The position numbers and the translations under genes were made by a program. Positions 48,798 through 61,623 of a stretch of 64,000 bases of DNA are shown here, in pieces. The notes beneath the pieces were generated by a model. That model saw only the letters and a program-made list of their open reading frames with translations, had not been told where the DNA came from and made no database searches. Source of the DNA: Nemopilema nomurai (taxonomy: Eukaryota > Cnidaria > Scyphozoa > Rhizostomeae > Rhizostomatidae); NCBI GenBank assembly GCA_003864495.1, contig ML133427.1, positions 165,703 to 229,702 on the forward strand, given 5' to 3'. Numbering within the stretch: position 1 is the stretch's first letter; every line of letters begins with the position of its first letter.

Positions 48798-51700
48798 TTA
48801 CCGCGGCTGCAACATTTGTCCTTTGTGGGAGTTTTCGCAAAAAGTTGCGGTAAGCGGTATGCAGTTCAGGTACTCGCAACCCGGGCAGCTGAACTCCTGT
48901 TTGGCGTAGAATAAAATACATCCGACTACAGTGAGGGCGACAAGAGCGGCCAGAGACACAATCACCTGGACTCGCTTTCGTCGAAGGTCCCACGTGCCAA
49001 ATGTGACGTAAGGAAGGAAAGCGAAAGCCGATAGAAATCCATATATGAAGCCGAAAATATGGGCGAAATTGTCCACATAGGGGAGAAGGCCAGCTAGAAA
49101 CAGAACCAAGGCGATGAGACTCATTTTCATGAGCGCACGCAATGGGTGGGCCACAAGCTGCCAGCTTTGGAAGAGTTCCACGAACAGACATGCGATTACC
49201 CCGAACAAAGCACCAGATGGTCCAACCTGCAGAATAGGAGACGGTTCTCAAAATAAAGTTGTCACACAGAAATATTTCGCCTTATTTATTCCGAATAATT
49301 TTTTAAATAAAAGGGAAATAATTGAAAAGGGCATAGAGTGGAAAGGAAGCGACCTTGGTTGTGCGAATATTCAACCGATGTTTTTCGAAATCCAGGCCAA
49401 TTCGTACCCAACTCTAATTCCATTAGTATCCATTTTTGCCATTTACCATCATTTTACCATCATTTGATAAAGAACGTCTCATTATTAGTTTAAAAGTCTC
49501 ACACAAAAAATAGATTTTTGCAAGCAAGGGAAATGAGCTGTTCTCATTCACCGTCTTGGTAACCATATTACAATTCTAACTTGGTACCCATCCCAACTTT
49601 TGTCACACTCTGACCAGCACAAAATGTACACCGCTGAACTATTTGTGTTTTCACTCAAATCAGTTCGATCTCGTAACTGCGAATGCCTTCCACCAAAATG
49701 CTGATGGCATGGGTTGACGTGTGGAAAGAAGATTTGGGTCAAATTGAAGATCTAGTTGTTGTAAGTAAAGACAAAACACTTGAAATTTGAGAAACGTCAT
49801 GAGACATGAGATTTTACCCGTTTTTGTATGCTAAGTTGACCCAGAAGGGCTGAGAGATGCTCAAGCTTCGACCTACCTCGACTTGATATGGAGTCAACAC
49901 CGAGCTCCAAAGATTGCCACCGATTCCACCGCAGAGGTAGATAACCGCTACACGGGCCCAGCCGGCCATTTTCTCGATATCCCGCAATATGGTGAAGTTG
50001 AAAATCAAAGTGATTACGATGTGGATGATCCTTAAAAGTAGAAAATTACAAATCGAGAATTATAATCGTTAATCGATAGTTTTTATTATTGTTTACATAT
50101 CAAAGATGATAAATCAAAGATGCAAAACATTATTCTAAAATGCTAAGCGCTAATAATAAATTAACATGTTATGACAAATCGCACGTCAAAAGCTTAATCC
50201 ATTAATCACTTATCAAAAGTGCTGAATCATAAATCAATAATCAAGCATACGTCTTGACGTGAAATAAAATAAGGAATTTATTTCAAATTGTAGTCGCAAA
50301 TAGATCATCAATCAAACATACATGAAATAAAAAACATTAACGTGAAATAAAATGAGGGACTTATTTCAAATTGTTGTCGCAAATAGAGTGTTATGGAACA
50401 AATATCGTCTCAAAATAGGTTTGCCTCAAGAAGACTTGGGCTACATATCCAACAAATAATCTAAAGATTTCGTTAAATAGCGCTAGATTTGGCAGATCAC
50501 CTGAAAAGTCAAAAATACGACAAACAGAAAAGTGGTGTTCAACAAACCCGGCATGAAGAAAAAGGGAAAGCCAAAGCCGGTACACTTGATCGGGTGTCTC
50601 AGGCTTCAGGAACGGAAGGAGGCCACACACTGAACCGAGGCAGTCAACCTGCAAACATGAGTGGCGTAAGAGGAAACTCTCATTAACCAATGTGTATCTA
50701 AGAATGCGTTAAAATAGACAGGATGGCTAGAAATTATTTACTCTAATTAACAGGTCCATCTTTCTTTGTACTTTCACGGTGTGTGTATGATTTGTGATTG
50801 ATTTGAGATTTGTTAGTATTCTGTTATGAGCGGACGATTCGTGAGCTTTACCTGCGAGCAAAGGGTGGCACTTGGGTGGAACCTACCACCGAGAAATTTA
50901 CAGTGCTCACTACTGGTTATCATGCACTTGGCCTGTGCGCCAACGCAGCAGGGCCTGCCTGTTATTTCGCAGCGCAGGTGAGGGTAATCCTGCTTGTCCA
51001 GTGTTTGTAAATTGACAGTCTTCTTGCATATCTGCAATATCAGAAGTCAGTAATAAATAAATAAAGAATATCTGAAAACACTAGTAAATAAATATCAAAA
51101 GTCAGTAAAAATTAAAAATATCAGAAGTCAGTAAAAATTAAAAACATCAGAAGTCAGTAATAAATAAATATCAGAAGTCAGTAATAAATATGTCGACTGG
51201 CGAAGATGTATAAATAGTACAAAATAATGTGATTTATGATGGGGTGAAACAAAGTCAAGCCAATTCTGCATATGAGCGTTCCCTAGAATCAAAGCACTTT
51301 TTGACCATTCAAGCAGGAGGCTTGGGTCCATGATTTCCAGTGCCACCCAAACCAAAAATTCACCTTTTAATTTTATAAAGATTTCATAAGCGTCGCAAAA
51401 AATACGCCAAACAAATGTAAACACAGAACCAGATTTGTGGCTCAAGTAGGTACAGGAAGCTAAACCTCGTAAAAATTTCGAAAGATGCCAGCTTTGTGTA
51501 AAGTATTCTCGTCAAATTTTTACACATAAACCAAGAAGCCTTGAATTGATTATTGGTTAATTCTAAGACAATTTGCGTTACATTATTATCTTCTTCTATT
51601 ATTAAATATGACGCAGCTTGCCTATTGACAAATGATTATAGAGATTAAGTCAATCCTGCATGCTTTGAAGTGCAATGAAAGCAAAACATTAACAAAAACA

Positions 51701-54700
51701 GAATCGAACTCTTATCAAAGGCATACGCTCTAACATGCACCAAAATATCCTGCTGACTTCGCCTGTCCCTAACGCAGCCAGCAATGTTTTGGTGCCTTCG
51801 GCTTACCCAATTACTGCTACTTTTAAGGCACTGGATATATATATACACGCTTTTTTTTATAAGGAACCTACCTCAAGGCCTAGTTCCAAAAGTTCCTTAT
51901 TCGTAGACCTCAAATCATCAGATTTAAGTACCAAGTTCCTTAAAAGTTTCTTAAGTTCTCACTTTCGGTGCTATGACTACAATTGGCCTTAACACTTAAT
52001 ATGCGGAAAGTACTCAATCAAGCACTTGACACACGAATAGCAAACAATATATGCGAGTATTGGCTGCAAACGAATGGAACCAGCTTTTCAGTTCTTGATG
52101 CTTGCAGTTATAAGAATATTTCAAATCGAAAAGTTCCTTAGTGATTACGTTTTTAGTAGTATAAGTTCTTTAAATATTTTGGCCTTCTACATGTAAGTTC
52201 CTTATAAAGTGGTTCCTTATAAAAAAAGCGTGTAATGTCTTACATGTTATTTTATTTCGATACTCACAGGCCACTTGGTGATGTCATTTGCCGGCCAAAC
52301 ATGGGGAGCAACGGACGTCGGATTCGTACAGGCTCTGAAAGACAATTGGATATATTGATATACTTCCCAGGTGCCATTGCTAAATACCAGCCCAGTGAAA
52401 CTAGCTTTCTTGGAAAACTGACCGGAAATAGGTAATATTTGACATACCGCCAGCAGAATAAATGGGTTGAAAGTAGAGTATGATGCTCATAAACAAGGCG
52501 ATACACACAAGATAGCATAATGCTATTTAGTACCCTGTATGCAAATATCATTATCACTTTCCAAGGTCATGAATACGTTTGACCTGAGCTGCAATGTCAT
52601 GCTTTGACACAAAGCGGAATGTCTTGGCGGATCTATGGTCCAAAGGTCACATGTCAAAGGTCAAAATGTCAAAGCACTTCTACATACTTGGGATCCTGAC
52701 CGCATACTGCCTTCGAGCGGCTCATTGGGCTGTAATCTATAAATTTTGCGAATGATGTCTAAAAGAAAACAAAAAAGCAGGTTTCAACTATTTACAAAAA
52801 CAAGACATGTCATCTGTATTCCAGCAAGCACCCTGATGCGGCAAAAAGACTCTACTGATGTTCTTTTAGCGCAAACATGCTTTGCCAAAGAATTTGTGCC
52901 ATTTTGCAGTGGTGTTTGGATAAGCACTACCGGTAAAACTATTCAATGTGGAATTGGCGCTTAAAGAGAAACAAAAATTAATCTTGGAAAGTAAAAGACA
53001 ATTATTTTTTGAAGCATCAAAGCCCTGTTTCTTGCATTCCAGGTTGGTCATTGAAATCGTTTGATAGAAGACGTTGGTTAATGTTTAAAGTACGTAGCTG
53101 TGATTAGGAAAGAAAATCAGCATTATTGCTAGAGGAATCTGTTGAAAAGAACCAAATATTGTTCATATACTAAAAATAAACAAACGACCTTGCTATTGGT
53201 CTTACCACGCAATCTTCCCTAGATGACTGGATGCACCCTGTGAAATATGTTTGTACACAACAGCCAGTTCTATTCTCAATCACTTTTTCAGCATCAATGG
53301 TTCTAAACAAAAGTTTATCTCGTCGCATGCATGGGGCATATTTGGCTCCTAGACGAATCAGGTCCTCCTGACTTGGCCCAATCCAAAAATTTTCAAACAC
53401 CAATTTTGATATTACTTCGACTTGCGTTTTTCCAGTTCTGCTTACTGTTACCTACAATGAGATGAAGACAGAACTAACTTGACAGACATTTAGAATTTTT
53501 AAAACAGATGAACAGTGAATTGTGCAATGCAGCAGTAACAGGTGTATGGTAACCGAATACGAACCCTTTGTTGTTCTGTCTTCTTTGAAGTACCGATTGG
53601 AGCGAAACTGTACACAGATACCATTACGATCAAGACGACAAGTTGCACGAATGAGACCCAATAGGTGAAGAATGGCCTAATGTCAAAAGGAAAACATAAT
53701 GGGTATGACTTGAATGATCAATCAGCCAGCAAGCACTTCTTGGTTGCATGTTGAAGATTTAATCAGACTAATGGCGACTCGGCCATACAAGTACAAGTAT
53801 AAAACTAGGGGAGGGGCCTAGGTGCAAGTATAAAAGTAGAAGGATCTGCTAACCAAAATTATGATGTAAGTTTAAGGCTGCATGTAAGTACGTATGAACT
53901 AAAATGTCCGCCAAAAGTAGTTGGAATACCGAGATTGTACTCATAATAAATGTATATTTGTCAGCTCATTTCCCTATTTAAAGCAGACGGAACCCCCTCC
54001 CCCCTCCTTAAACTCGCTTCAGCATACATTTGTTGTCATTTTCCAGTCGGAATCCAACATTGTATATAGGGGGACGGGAGACGTTTAGTACGAAAGATGA
54101 TTGGACTGCTACAACACGTTTGGCGGGCAAAGTACTCCGTCATTAGCGGCAGTCATTAGCGGCATCGAGTTGTCTCCTAGTATTTCCCTGACACAGAAGA
54201 GGCGAGATGCTGAAACTGTACAATAGCGACAAAAAGAAGCAAATTGCGACCTGTGGTCGGAAATGTCGTCAAGCTGCTTTCTCACGGTGCTGGGCAATCG
54301 GCTCTTCTTCCACTTACGATTCAGCCACTGCCCCACCAGCCCCTGTCCGAAGCGCCGTCTCGCCTTCTTCGGTTTCTTCCTGATCACCGGCCTGTGCTGC
54401 ATGCGATGACGTCGTTCGCTCGGCGTTCGAATCACGTGGGTCTGCACAGCTTTGATTCCCAGCTGCTTTGCAACTATCTCCTTGTCCCTCTCGGTCGCCT
54501 TCTCCTTTTGCTGCCGCTTCCAGCCAGCCCCTCTGATGACAAAAGCAAAGCACTCGATAATATCATGACTGCGAACTGTATCTTTCCAAAATACACATTC
54601 CATTAAGACTAGTGCGTATGAATTTCCCAAAAGAAAATATGCAAGAGTAGCAAAATTAATATATTTATGTCTTTAAACAAATTGACAAAGTCGTCTTAAA

Positions 54701-57700
54701 AAGTAATACCAGTCAGGAACTATTTAATTCCACCAATACAAAAAGCAAAAATGCACAAAAACTAAGTAATGGCCATAAATACTATTTGCACATCCATGCT
54801 CGTCTAAAAAACTATAAATGGCCCACTACATTCCAATAGCCTACTTTGATATGGTACTCGTTACACATTGTCATCCTTGTCAGAACGAAAATCACTTACA
54901 AAGCTGGCGATGAGGCTCTTTCCGGTATCTGTGGAGGAGCAGCACTGTCCTCTTCAAGAGCTTCAGGCTCCTCCTCAATTACATCGTGAATTTCATGGTG
55001 GAAATCAAAGAAGACACTGTCACGCAGATCCTGCGACATGGGTGAAGTTACATCGGAGTCTGTATCGTCTCCTTCAAATGCGATCAGATCCTTTGGTGCA
55101 AAGCTGCGGCCCCCAAATACACTATGAGTTCGGTCGCTCGGCTGGTAAACATAGAATTGTGAAAATTTCATTGATAAAAGACGAAATGTGCAATAAACAG
55201 GTTTGTTACAAGACGAAATAAATTAGAAAATGTGCACCCAAGGTAAACCTTCATCAGTGAACTGTACAGTGTTCCTGAATGCTAAATAACACCTGGTCAA
55301 AGTTATTCTCCTAATATCCTAGTTGCGCCTCTGGGGCATTATGAGCACAAACTGAAGCTTTTCTTTGGCAAAAAACATCTACAGCAGATTTTTCTTATTC
55401 CCTAGCTACTGCTGTCTTGTGGGTGAGTAAATGAATTATATGATGCGTCATGAATTAGCCTATTCAATAGGTTGTTTGATAAAACACAACTGGCTAAATG
55501 TGATGTACTTCAGCACCTACAGGACATGGATGACACAAAATGTATTAACAGTCAGTCCCAACCTTGGCACTCATTCGCCGCTTCAGTCCATTAAAAACCA
55601 TATTGGGGACTGACTCTCGTTTGCTCTTTCTACTTCGCATCATTGGCCCAGCACTGACAATACTCCTTCTTGGGGTACCGCCATCTGTCTGATCTTCATC
55701 ACCACCCTCTAAGTCAATCAAATCTTCTTTCATCTTCCCATACCGCTTGCTGCAGTGCCGAATTCTTCTTTCCTGCCATTTCTGTCTTTGTAGTTCCTTC
55801 TCCAGATCCAGCCCAAAGAAAACTAATGTGTTCTTTGCAATACTCCTAGAATGTTAAGTCATCTATCGTAGTCATTTTCAGCAATTTCACTGAAAATCAC
55901 ACAAGGGGCTATGAAACAAGGTCATAAATATATTCTCTGCAAACAAATCAATAGTGGCTTTTAAAAACTACCTTTTCTTACAAAAATTTCTTAAAATATA
56001 TAAAAAGTGTAGCATTGTTAAAACTCTAGAATCTAGGGAATTCTTTCAACATGATGAGCTCAAGCACATAATTATGCAAAAACATTTGATAAGATATATA
56101 CATATAGGTAAATAGATGCAAAGGAAAGCTTCTAAATCAGGCTCTATAAACTCATTTTCTGGCAGAAATTGTTGGTTGACCCAAAGATACTCTTAGTCCA
56201 GCAACATTTAATGAAGGAAGTCCAGGTAAGATTTTAACAAACAGGTCAAATAAAGAATAAAATATTGTATATTTTTTAGTGTTGTGGCAAAAGTAGACTA
56301 CCTTCTGACTGATCGTGCCCTACCCATCTTCTTTCTTGACAACCTACTTGGTAGACTTTCTTGACTATCAGAAATGTTTGGATGTGCCAGTGAATCACTT
56401 GATGTTTTTCTTGGGTCTCTGTGTTTCTGTTGTACAGGCACACATGATAAGGAAACTAATCTAGAAGATAGGACACAAAAATTTACGATGTTTGAAGGTA
56501 AATTTGAGAAAATTAGTATTTAGGGGGAGCTATGCGTGGGGAGAAACCTTCAATGAAAATTAAATTGAAAGGTTTGAAGGATAAGTTTTAACAGAAAAAC
56601 TTGACAAACAAAGTTTTGCTTTTGATTAAGTTTAAAGGACAGTTGACCAGCTCAACACATTATATTAGCATATCTGAGAAAAAGTGTGACCATTTCCACT
56701 TCATTCCTGTGAGGATTAACATTTTGTCTGTGTAAATTGCCCTAATTGCACACAGACTTAAATGTATAGATTCAATTGCTAACAGCTTATGCTAATCCTG
56801 ATCACAAAAGATACATGAAAATTTAATGAGATATTTTCAAATCTTTCACATTTAGCATGTTGCTAAGGTCTAAAACAAAATGTAGACAAAACAAATTACT
56901 TTAGAATTCACAATTCACACTGTGTAGTGGGAGATCGCCAGGACACCAAAACTTAACATGCAAAATGAATAATAAACTGTACCAGCTAAGTTGAATTTCT
57001 TAATTTCTTGATAAAACAAAGTTGACAATGAGAGACAACTACACAATCTGACATATCCTTAAAAGGAGTTGAGGGCACAATAAAAATTGTAGAGACAACA
57101 CTAATCTCAAATTTAAACCCAAAAAGATGCTTGAAGGGAAAACACCAAGGATTTGTTGCAATAAAATCGTAAAAGTACACAACATGAAGGCAGTCATTCA
57201 AGAGAGCATAAAGAAAGACATCAATGATATAACAAAAATCATAACCCATATTGTTCATTTTGATCGTAAAAATTACTACAGTGTAGAACACAAAGACATC
57301 AGCAGGCAGAAACAAATTTAATCTATTTAACATTTATGATCGTTGAAAAGGAGATGTGAAAGAAGGGGGCAATCAATTACAACCAGGAAATATAAGTTAT
57401 TTTGATGATAAAGGAATGTAAATGCCTTAGCAATTTGTCAACTCATGAGCTTTGAAGCCACCAAATGAATATCAAAAGTATATCTCAGTGTATTTTAATG
57501 ATAATGACGCTTCTGGCAATTATTATTTACTGTTTTATCTCTATCCAAATTTATGATTTCTGAATTCTTTTTTTGCTGAAAAGGAAACGGTGAAAAGGGC
57601 AAGTGTAATCAATAAATGCTATTATCGTTCTACCTCGCTAAACCAGGTGCTAAATTTGAGAAACAAATAAGAATTGGCAACTAATCAGAACAAAAGATGG

Positions 57701-58273
57701 ACAGAGAAACTGTCTACACAAGGAAGCAAAACGGGAGATATGCATCTCAAAAGAAAATTTCGAGTGGATCCTGCTAACGAAACGGGTAACCATGCAGCAT
57801 GTTATACCCTGAATTGGGAATATAACCTCATCCATTATTAATCTCGAAACTGCTCTTAACGTGAATTTTAATCCACACTTCCTCTGATTCCTTCTGGCTT
57901 CAGCTTAGACAGATCTACTTATCGGCAGCTACGACAACTCTGCCTCGATCACTTGAAGATAAAAATGCATGCACGAGGTCTTCTGACAACTTTTAAAAGC
58001 ACACATAATACAGCAGAAGTTCAAAAGGGGAAATGAAACACACCCACGACTTTGAGATTTGCTAACAAACACATACTTGCGACTTTCTCTCTTTTCTTCG
58101 TCATCTCTGGCATGTGTCCTGGAAGAAACCTCGCCAAGCTCTACATCTCGCTTTGACCCTGCTCCTTGGTTGTCCATCCCTCTTCGCTTTTTACAGGGTA
58201 GGGGAGGTGCACAGCTAGGCCAACGATCTATGGACTCCAAGGACTCTGTGGTTGTTTGATACAGGTTCGACAT
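48798..58273 (-). CDS. RHBDF: Inactive rhomboid (iRhom, RHBDF1/RHBDF2 orthologue)
   Basis: ER/Golgi seven-pass pseudoprotease; in vertebrates it escorts ADAM17 and controls EGF-receptor ligands. Exons (5' to 3'): 58273-58077, 56460-56302, 55845-55563, 55141-54900, 54532-54251, 53676-53565, 53451-53206, 52982-52877, 52736-52688, 52334-52268, 51031-50852, 50648-50548, 50030-49877, 49226-48798. All phases fit, giving 868 residues (human about 855). The cytosolic half has Ser/Arg clusters ([19 protein letters not shown]) and [15 protein letters not shown]1 follows RPFFTYW at about residue 390. The Cys-rich luminal iRhom homology domain has [46 protein letters not shown] and TLCSQ. The rhomboid core has [34 protein letters not shown] (Ser730) and DNFAHIFGF (His782). 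Exons 52982-52877 and 52736-52688 are the weakest, placed by phase and a TAKW match. Start: ATG with G at -3. Confidence 0.94.
50258..50386. repeat. 46-bp direct repeat in an iRhom intron
   Basis: CGTGAAATAAAAT.AGG followed by TTATTTCAAATTGT.GTCGC and AAATAG occurs at 50258-50303 and 50341-50386 with few differences. Confidence 0.85.
51038..51192. repeat. ATCAGAAGTCAGTAA tandem repeat beside a splice acceptor
   Basis: About five imperfect units of roughly 30 bp (ATCAGAAGTCAGTAA plus AATAAATA or AATTAAAA) lie directly intronic of iRhom exon 51031-50852, in the branch-point region. Confidence 0.85.
51846..52232. mobile_element. MITE with CACGC-T7 termini and TA flanks
   Basis: A 387-bp non-coding element with almost perfect inverted ends CACGCTTTTTTT-ATAAGGAACC (eight T on the left, seven on the right), flanked by TA (51844-51845 and 52233-52234), as for Tc1/mariner-type insertions. 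The interior carries many copies of AAGTTCCTTA, in both halves. It lies in an iRhom intron, 35 bp from the donor end of exon 52334-52268. Confidence 0.9.
53902..54132. mobile_element. Tc1/mariner-like MITE, copy 3
   Basis: Same subfamily as the 17454-17726 element but in opposite orientation, about 40 bp shorter and more worn. Ends read AAATGTCCGCCAAAAGTAG and, inverted, CTTTGCCCGCCAAAC, with TA on both sides (53900-53901 and 54133-54134). It lies in the iRhom intron between exons 54532-54251 and 53676-53565. Confidence 0.85.
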
Positions 58274-61009
58274 CTCGAAGTCGCAAATAGTCTACTGTAC
58301 TAAATTCTCATGCAATATTAATAAATCATTTATCATTAACTGTTGAAAGCAGATACCCACTGCATTTGTTGCCAACGACTCTCACTTGCCCACCACCACC
58401 ATTATTTTCCTCATTTAATTGAATCATAACATTCCATCACATCCAATTCACATCGACACGCAGAAAACCGCAGCAGATCACGAGGATAACGCTGCAGAAG
58501 AGCGGTAAAATTTTGGGGATAGTCATTTACTTCCGCCTTCTAGTTCGCATCTGCACGGACTTGATGAAGTTATGGTAGAAAATTTAGTACCTAAAGGACA
58601 GCTTTCCAGACTGGACAATTATTTTCCAGTGCACCAGATGATGAAATTACCTGTTTTAGTTGTGCACCAAGTACTCCCGTCAGACTTGCGCATGCGCACG
58701 GACAATTTACCAGATCGAATAATGAATAATTGAATAATCAACTTGAAAGACTTTATTTAAAAGTTGATAAATAACAGACTCCTGTTAAAGCGGGTAGGAC
58801 AGTTAACAAGCTTACCTGAAAACTCGGCATAGTTGAGTCTAAATGTTGTATGATTATACTAGATAGAAGTGTGCCTCAAACACATCAAGTGTATTGTACA
58901 TCCAAGTAAACATCAAGTACAGTAGCTTCAGGTATAAATAGCAAATGTTATCATGCATCGTGTGCACTTTTATGCACACTTTATGACTGATGGCAAACAG
59001 TATTTTGTCAGCATTTGGCTTTGAGGTGATATATTGGATAGGAAGGTGTCCTCTTGACTAAGGGTAGCTTAAATGCAAATTAATCATTTGAAAGGTGTCG
59101 AAAAAAGTAACTTTTAATGGAAGAGGCTTTTTGTATTTCTGCGCAATATTCTGTGTGAATTCATGCTTTAATAAATGATCCGTGAAAAAAAAACAGCAGA
59201 TGTTGACATAAACCTTGGAATGAAGGATAAGAAAAATATCCAATAAACATAAAGAACAGAGCAGACGGCACGGACTCGTGAGGTTGGAAGACTTCGCAGG
59301 AATGAGACAATTGCTTCGCATGTACCAACATAGTTATTTCATTTTTCAATTAACGTAAACATGATAAGTAATAATAACTAAGAAATAAATAAGACAATTG
59401 GGTCATCTGAACCTCTGTGTTAACAATTATGAGAAGGTTGTATCAGTGAAGACACCAGACGAGGTATTTTGAAGTGGAAAAATCAACTTGGGGAAGCATG
59501 GCGATGTCTATGCAAAATTTGGACGAGGGCATGCTTTGGGTGAAACCTTATTAAGTTTGACTGATAGTGGGCAAACGATTCAGCGGATCGGTTATTGGAA
59601 TCGATTTTCCATCACACGAGGCTTATTTCTGTTTAGTGATAGAAGAGGTCGTAGGTGGAATTAAGATGTTGTCCTTTGCCATACCCTTAAGCCAAATAAT
59701 CACGTTAATTTCTCTTGAACGATATTAGACCAGCATGGCGCAAGTAAACGGCAATATCATTCTAGACTATAAAACATTGGTATATTAAAGATACACACTA
59801 ATGTTGGCTTCTCAACAAACTTTGCTGATAACACGGGCTACTTGCACACTGCTTCTACAAAAGTCAACCACACCATGTGCAAATATTGATGACGAAATCA
59901 AAAGAGCATCAGGCTGCAAATTACTTGATAAGTAATCGAAGTTACGGCAAAGGATGTGAAATGGGAACAACAGGATACTGGAAAATAGCGTTGTAGATCT
60001 AAAACTCATTAATTGAATTTCGGAGCACATATACTTTAGCGGGAATCTTACCCCATTGTCGATTTTGCGTGCGTATTGACCCTAAATACTCTAAACAAAT
60101 ACTTCGTTCGGCATAGTAATCTAACTTCCCATATAATTAAATGCTTATAGACTTTAGCTTTCATGACTCAAATACAAAAATTCTACACACCTTCCCACAG
60201 TTTAATGATTTCAAGATTACTGCAGCTTGCTCTTGCGATATTAACTCAAGCGAAGTCTTCTCTATACGCTGAGATAACAAAAATGACTGATGGTGTTGCA
60301 AAGGAGGCTCACAAGCAATCACGTCCAGACGAGGTTGTAGCTAAGACAGCACAAAACGACGGCCTAGCTGAGGAAAGAATTTATCGAGGGCATCCCATTC
60401 CAATCAAAGTAGGGCTTCATGTCCTTCGCGATGAATATCAATTTAAATTATGCCTGATTGAAGTCCCAAACAATTGAAGCTGAAACTCGACTGTTTCTAC
60501 CGGAAGCAACAAAACGATCGCGAGTAATATTAACATGAATGCCGAATTTAATCAGTTGTTAGGAAACGAGAAAAATGTTAAATGCGTTTATAATTATCGT
60601 AAAAAAGCCAATGATTTCAAAAGGTAAACTTTATGAATACTAGATGACTCTACATCGGAAATAAGAATTTGCATATATTTATATATAAAACACTAAAGTG
60701 CAACCGTGCAAACACTCCATTTGTCAGTAACTACTAACTGTTATATTTTCTTATTATCTTTAAGTACGAGTCCATGACTCTAAATAATTCTTCATGACTT
60801 TGATACTCTGTTCGTTAACTGTCTATTCCCAATATCGTCTAATGCAACACGGCGATGCTATATTTACGCGGAATTACCTTCCAGTTCTAGCTGCCAACCG
60901 CACTTCTCGTTTCTAGTATCTAGAGGAATTAGACTGCTCTGTTAGAAATATAATTATTTCATAACAGGTTTTCATAGACCTCCCACAAGGCTCAGGCCTC
61001 CCGGCATTC
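58274..61009. other. iRhom 5' flank and intergenic, no confirmed gene
   Basis: Should contain the iRhom promoter and 5' UTR. Apart from the small ORF at 60163-60477, only short frames without motifs are present. Confidence 0.5.
60163..60477 (+). CDS. Small unrecognised ORF
   Basis: ATG-started frame of 104 codons. An N-terminal helix (SRLLQLALAILTQ) is followed by a Lys/Glu/Ala-rich middle and a mixed C-terminus (GHPIPIKVGLHVLRDEYQF). The composition is more protein-like than most chance frames here, but no family, splice logic or neighbour supports it. It may be chance. Confidence 0.2.
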   Translation: MTQIQKFYTPSHSLMISRLLQLALAILTQAKSSLYAEITKMTDGVAKEAHKQSRPDEVVAKTAQNDGLAEERIYRGHPIPIKVGLHVLRDEYQFKLCLIEVPNN

Positions 61010-61623
61010 CTATTCATAGAACTTTGGATAAGCAGAAGCAGCCTCTTTCTGGCCATAATTGGCATTGTGAAAGTTTGCTCTAGTGGCTGTTGATTTAACA
61101 CTCGGGTGTTCATACTAGGAGAAACCAGTGAGGGTGGGAACAATTCTGCAATTCCTCCTTTGCATTTACGGATCAAAAAGGGTTTCATTTGCTTCGCTAA
61201 TCACTTCTGAGCCGCGAAGGATCCACTTCTCTTAATAACCCAGTATTAGGCGCTTTCCAGATCCTGAAACTCGTGTTATATAGAATACAAATGCAGAAGG
61301 ATGTCAAAGAAGGCCCTCATTCCTGCATAACTTAACTTCTTTGATCTTGATCAACTCCGAGAAGAAGGGGTGGGGCAACAAGGAATCGAAGCAAGTGAGG
61401 TAACAAACGACTAGTACTAGAGAATTTTCTATTAAACTAGAAACTACGAAGTAAAAAACGATTGGCAAAACATACTGAGAACTCGAATCACTTCAGTAGC
61501 TACTACCTTGAAATCGTAGACGAGTTTGTGGCTGCGCTGGCGCCCGAAGACAAAGTTGTCGCTGTGCCTATACTCAATTGGGAGAAGGCGCTTTGACTCG
61601 ACTCCAGACTTGACATAGAGCCC
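61010..61623 (-). CDS. 3' end of an unrecognised gene (two exons)
   Basis: Two exons on the minus strand join in phase 0. Exon 61623-61507 (39 codons, acceptor CTTTTCCTTCGCAG, donor GTAGTA) includes SKRLLPIEYRHSDNFVFG and ends LVYDFK. Exon 61114-61010 (34 codons and a TAG, acceptor CACTGGTTTCTCCTAG) begins YEHPSVKST and ends AYPKFYE. Together they give 73 residues, basic and rich in Tyr, Ser and His, with no membrane segment. Splice sites at all three borders are strong, which is why I believe it is real. The 5' exons are not identified; they may lie within 61624-64000 or beyond the window. Short Tyr/Pro tails like this occur in ciliary microtubule inner proteins, but I cannot assign a family. 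Confidence 0.55.

Noticed and set aside
52860..52960. Entry to the iRhom exon at the TTTAAG or GGTAG acceptors
   Set aside because: Their phases do not fit the phase 0 end of exon 53451-53206, or they give stops. Acceptor 52983 keeps the frame, although this exon remains the least certain in the gene.
54244..54606. 120-codon plus-strand frame opposite iRhom
   Set aside because: It lies antisense to a confirmed iRhom exon encoding [13 protein letters not shown] and is a shadow of it.
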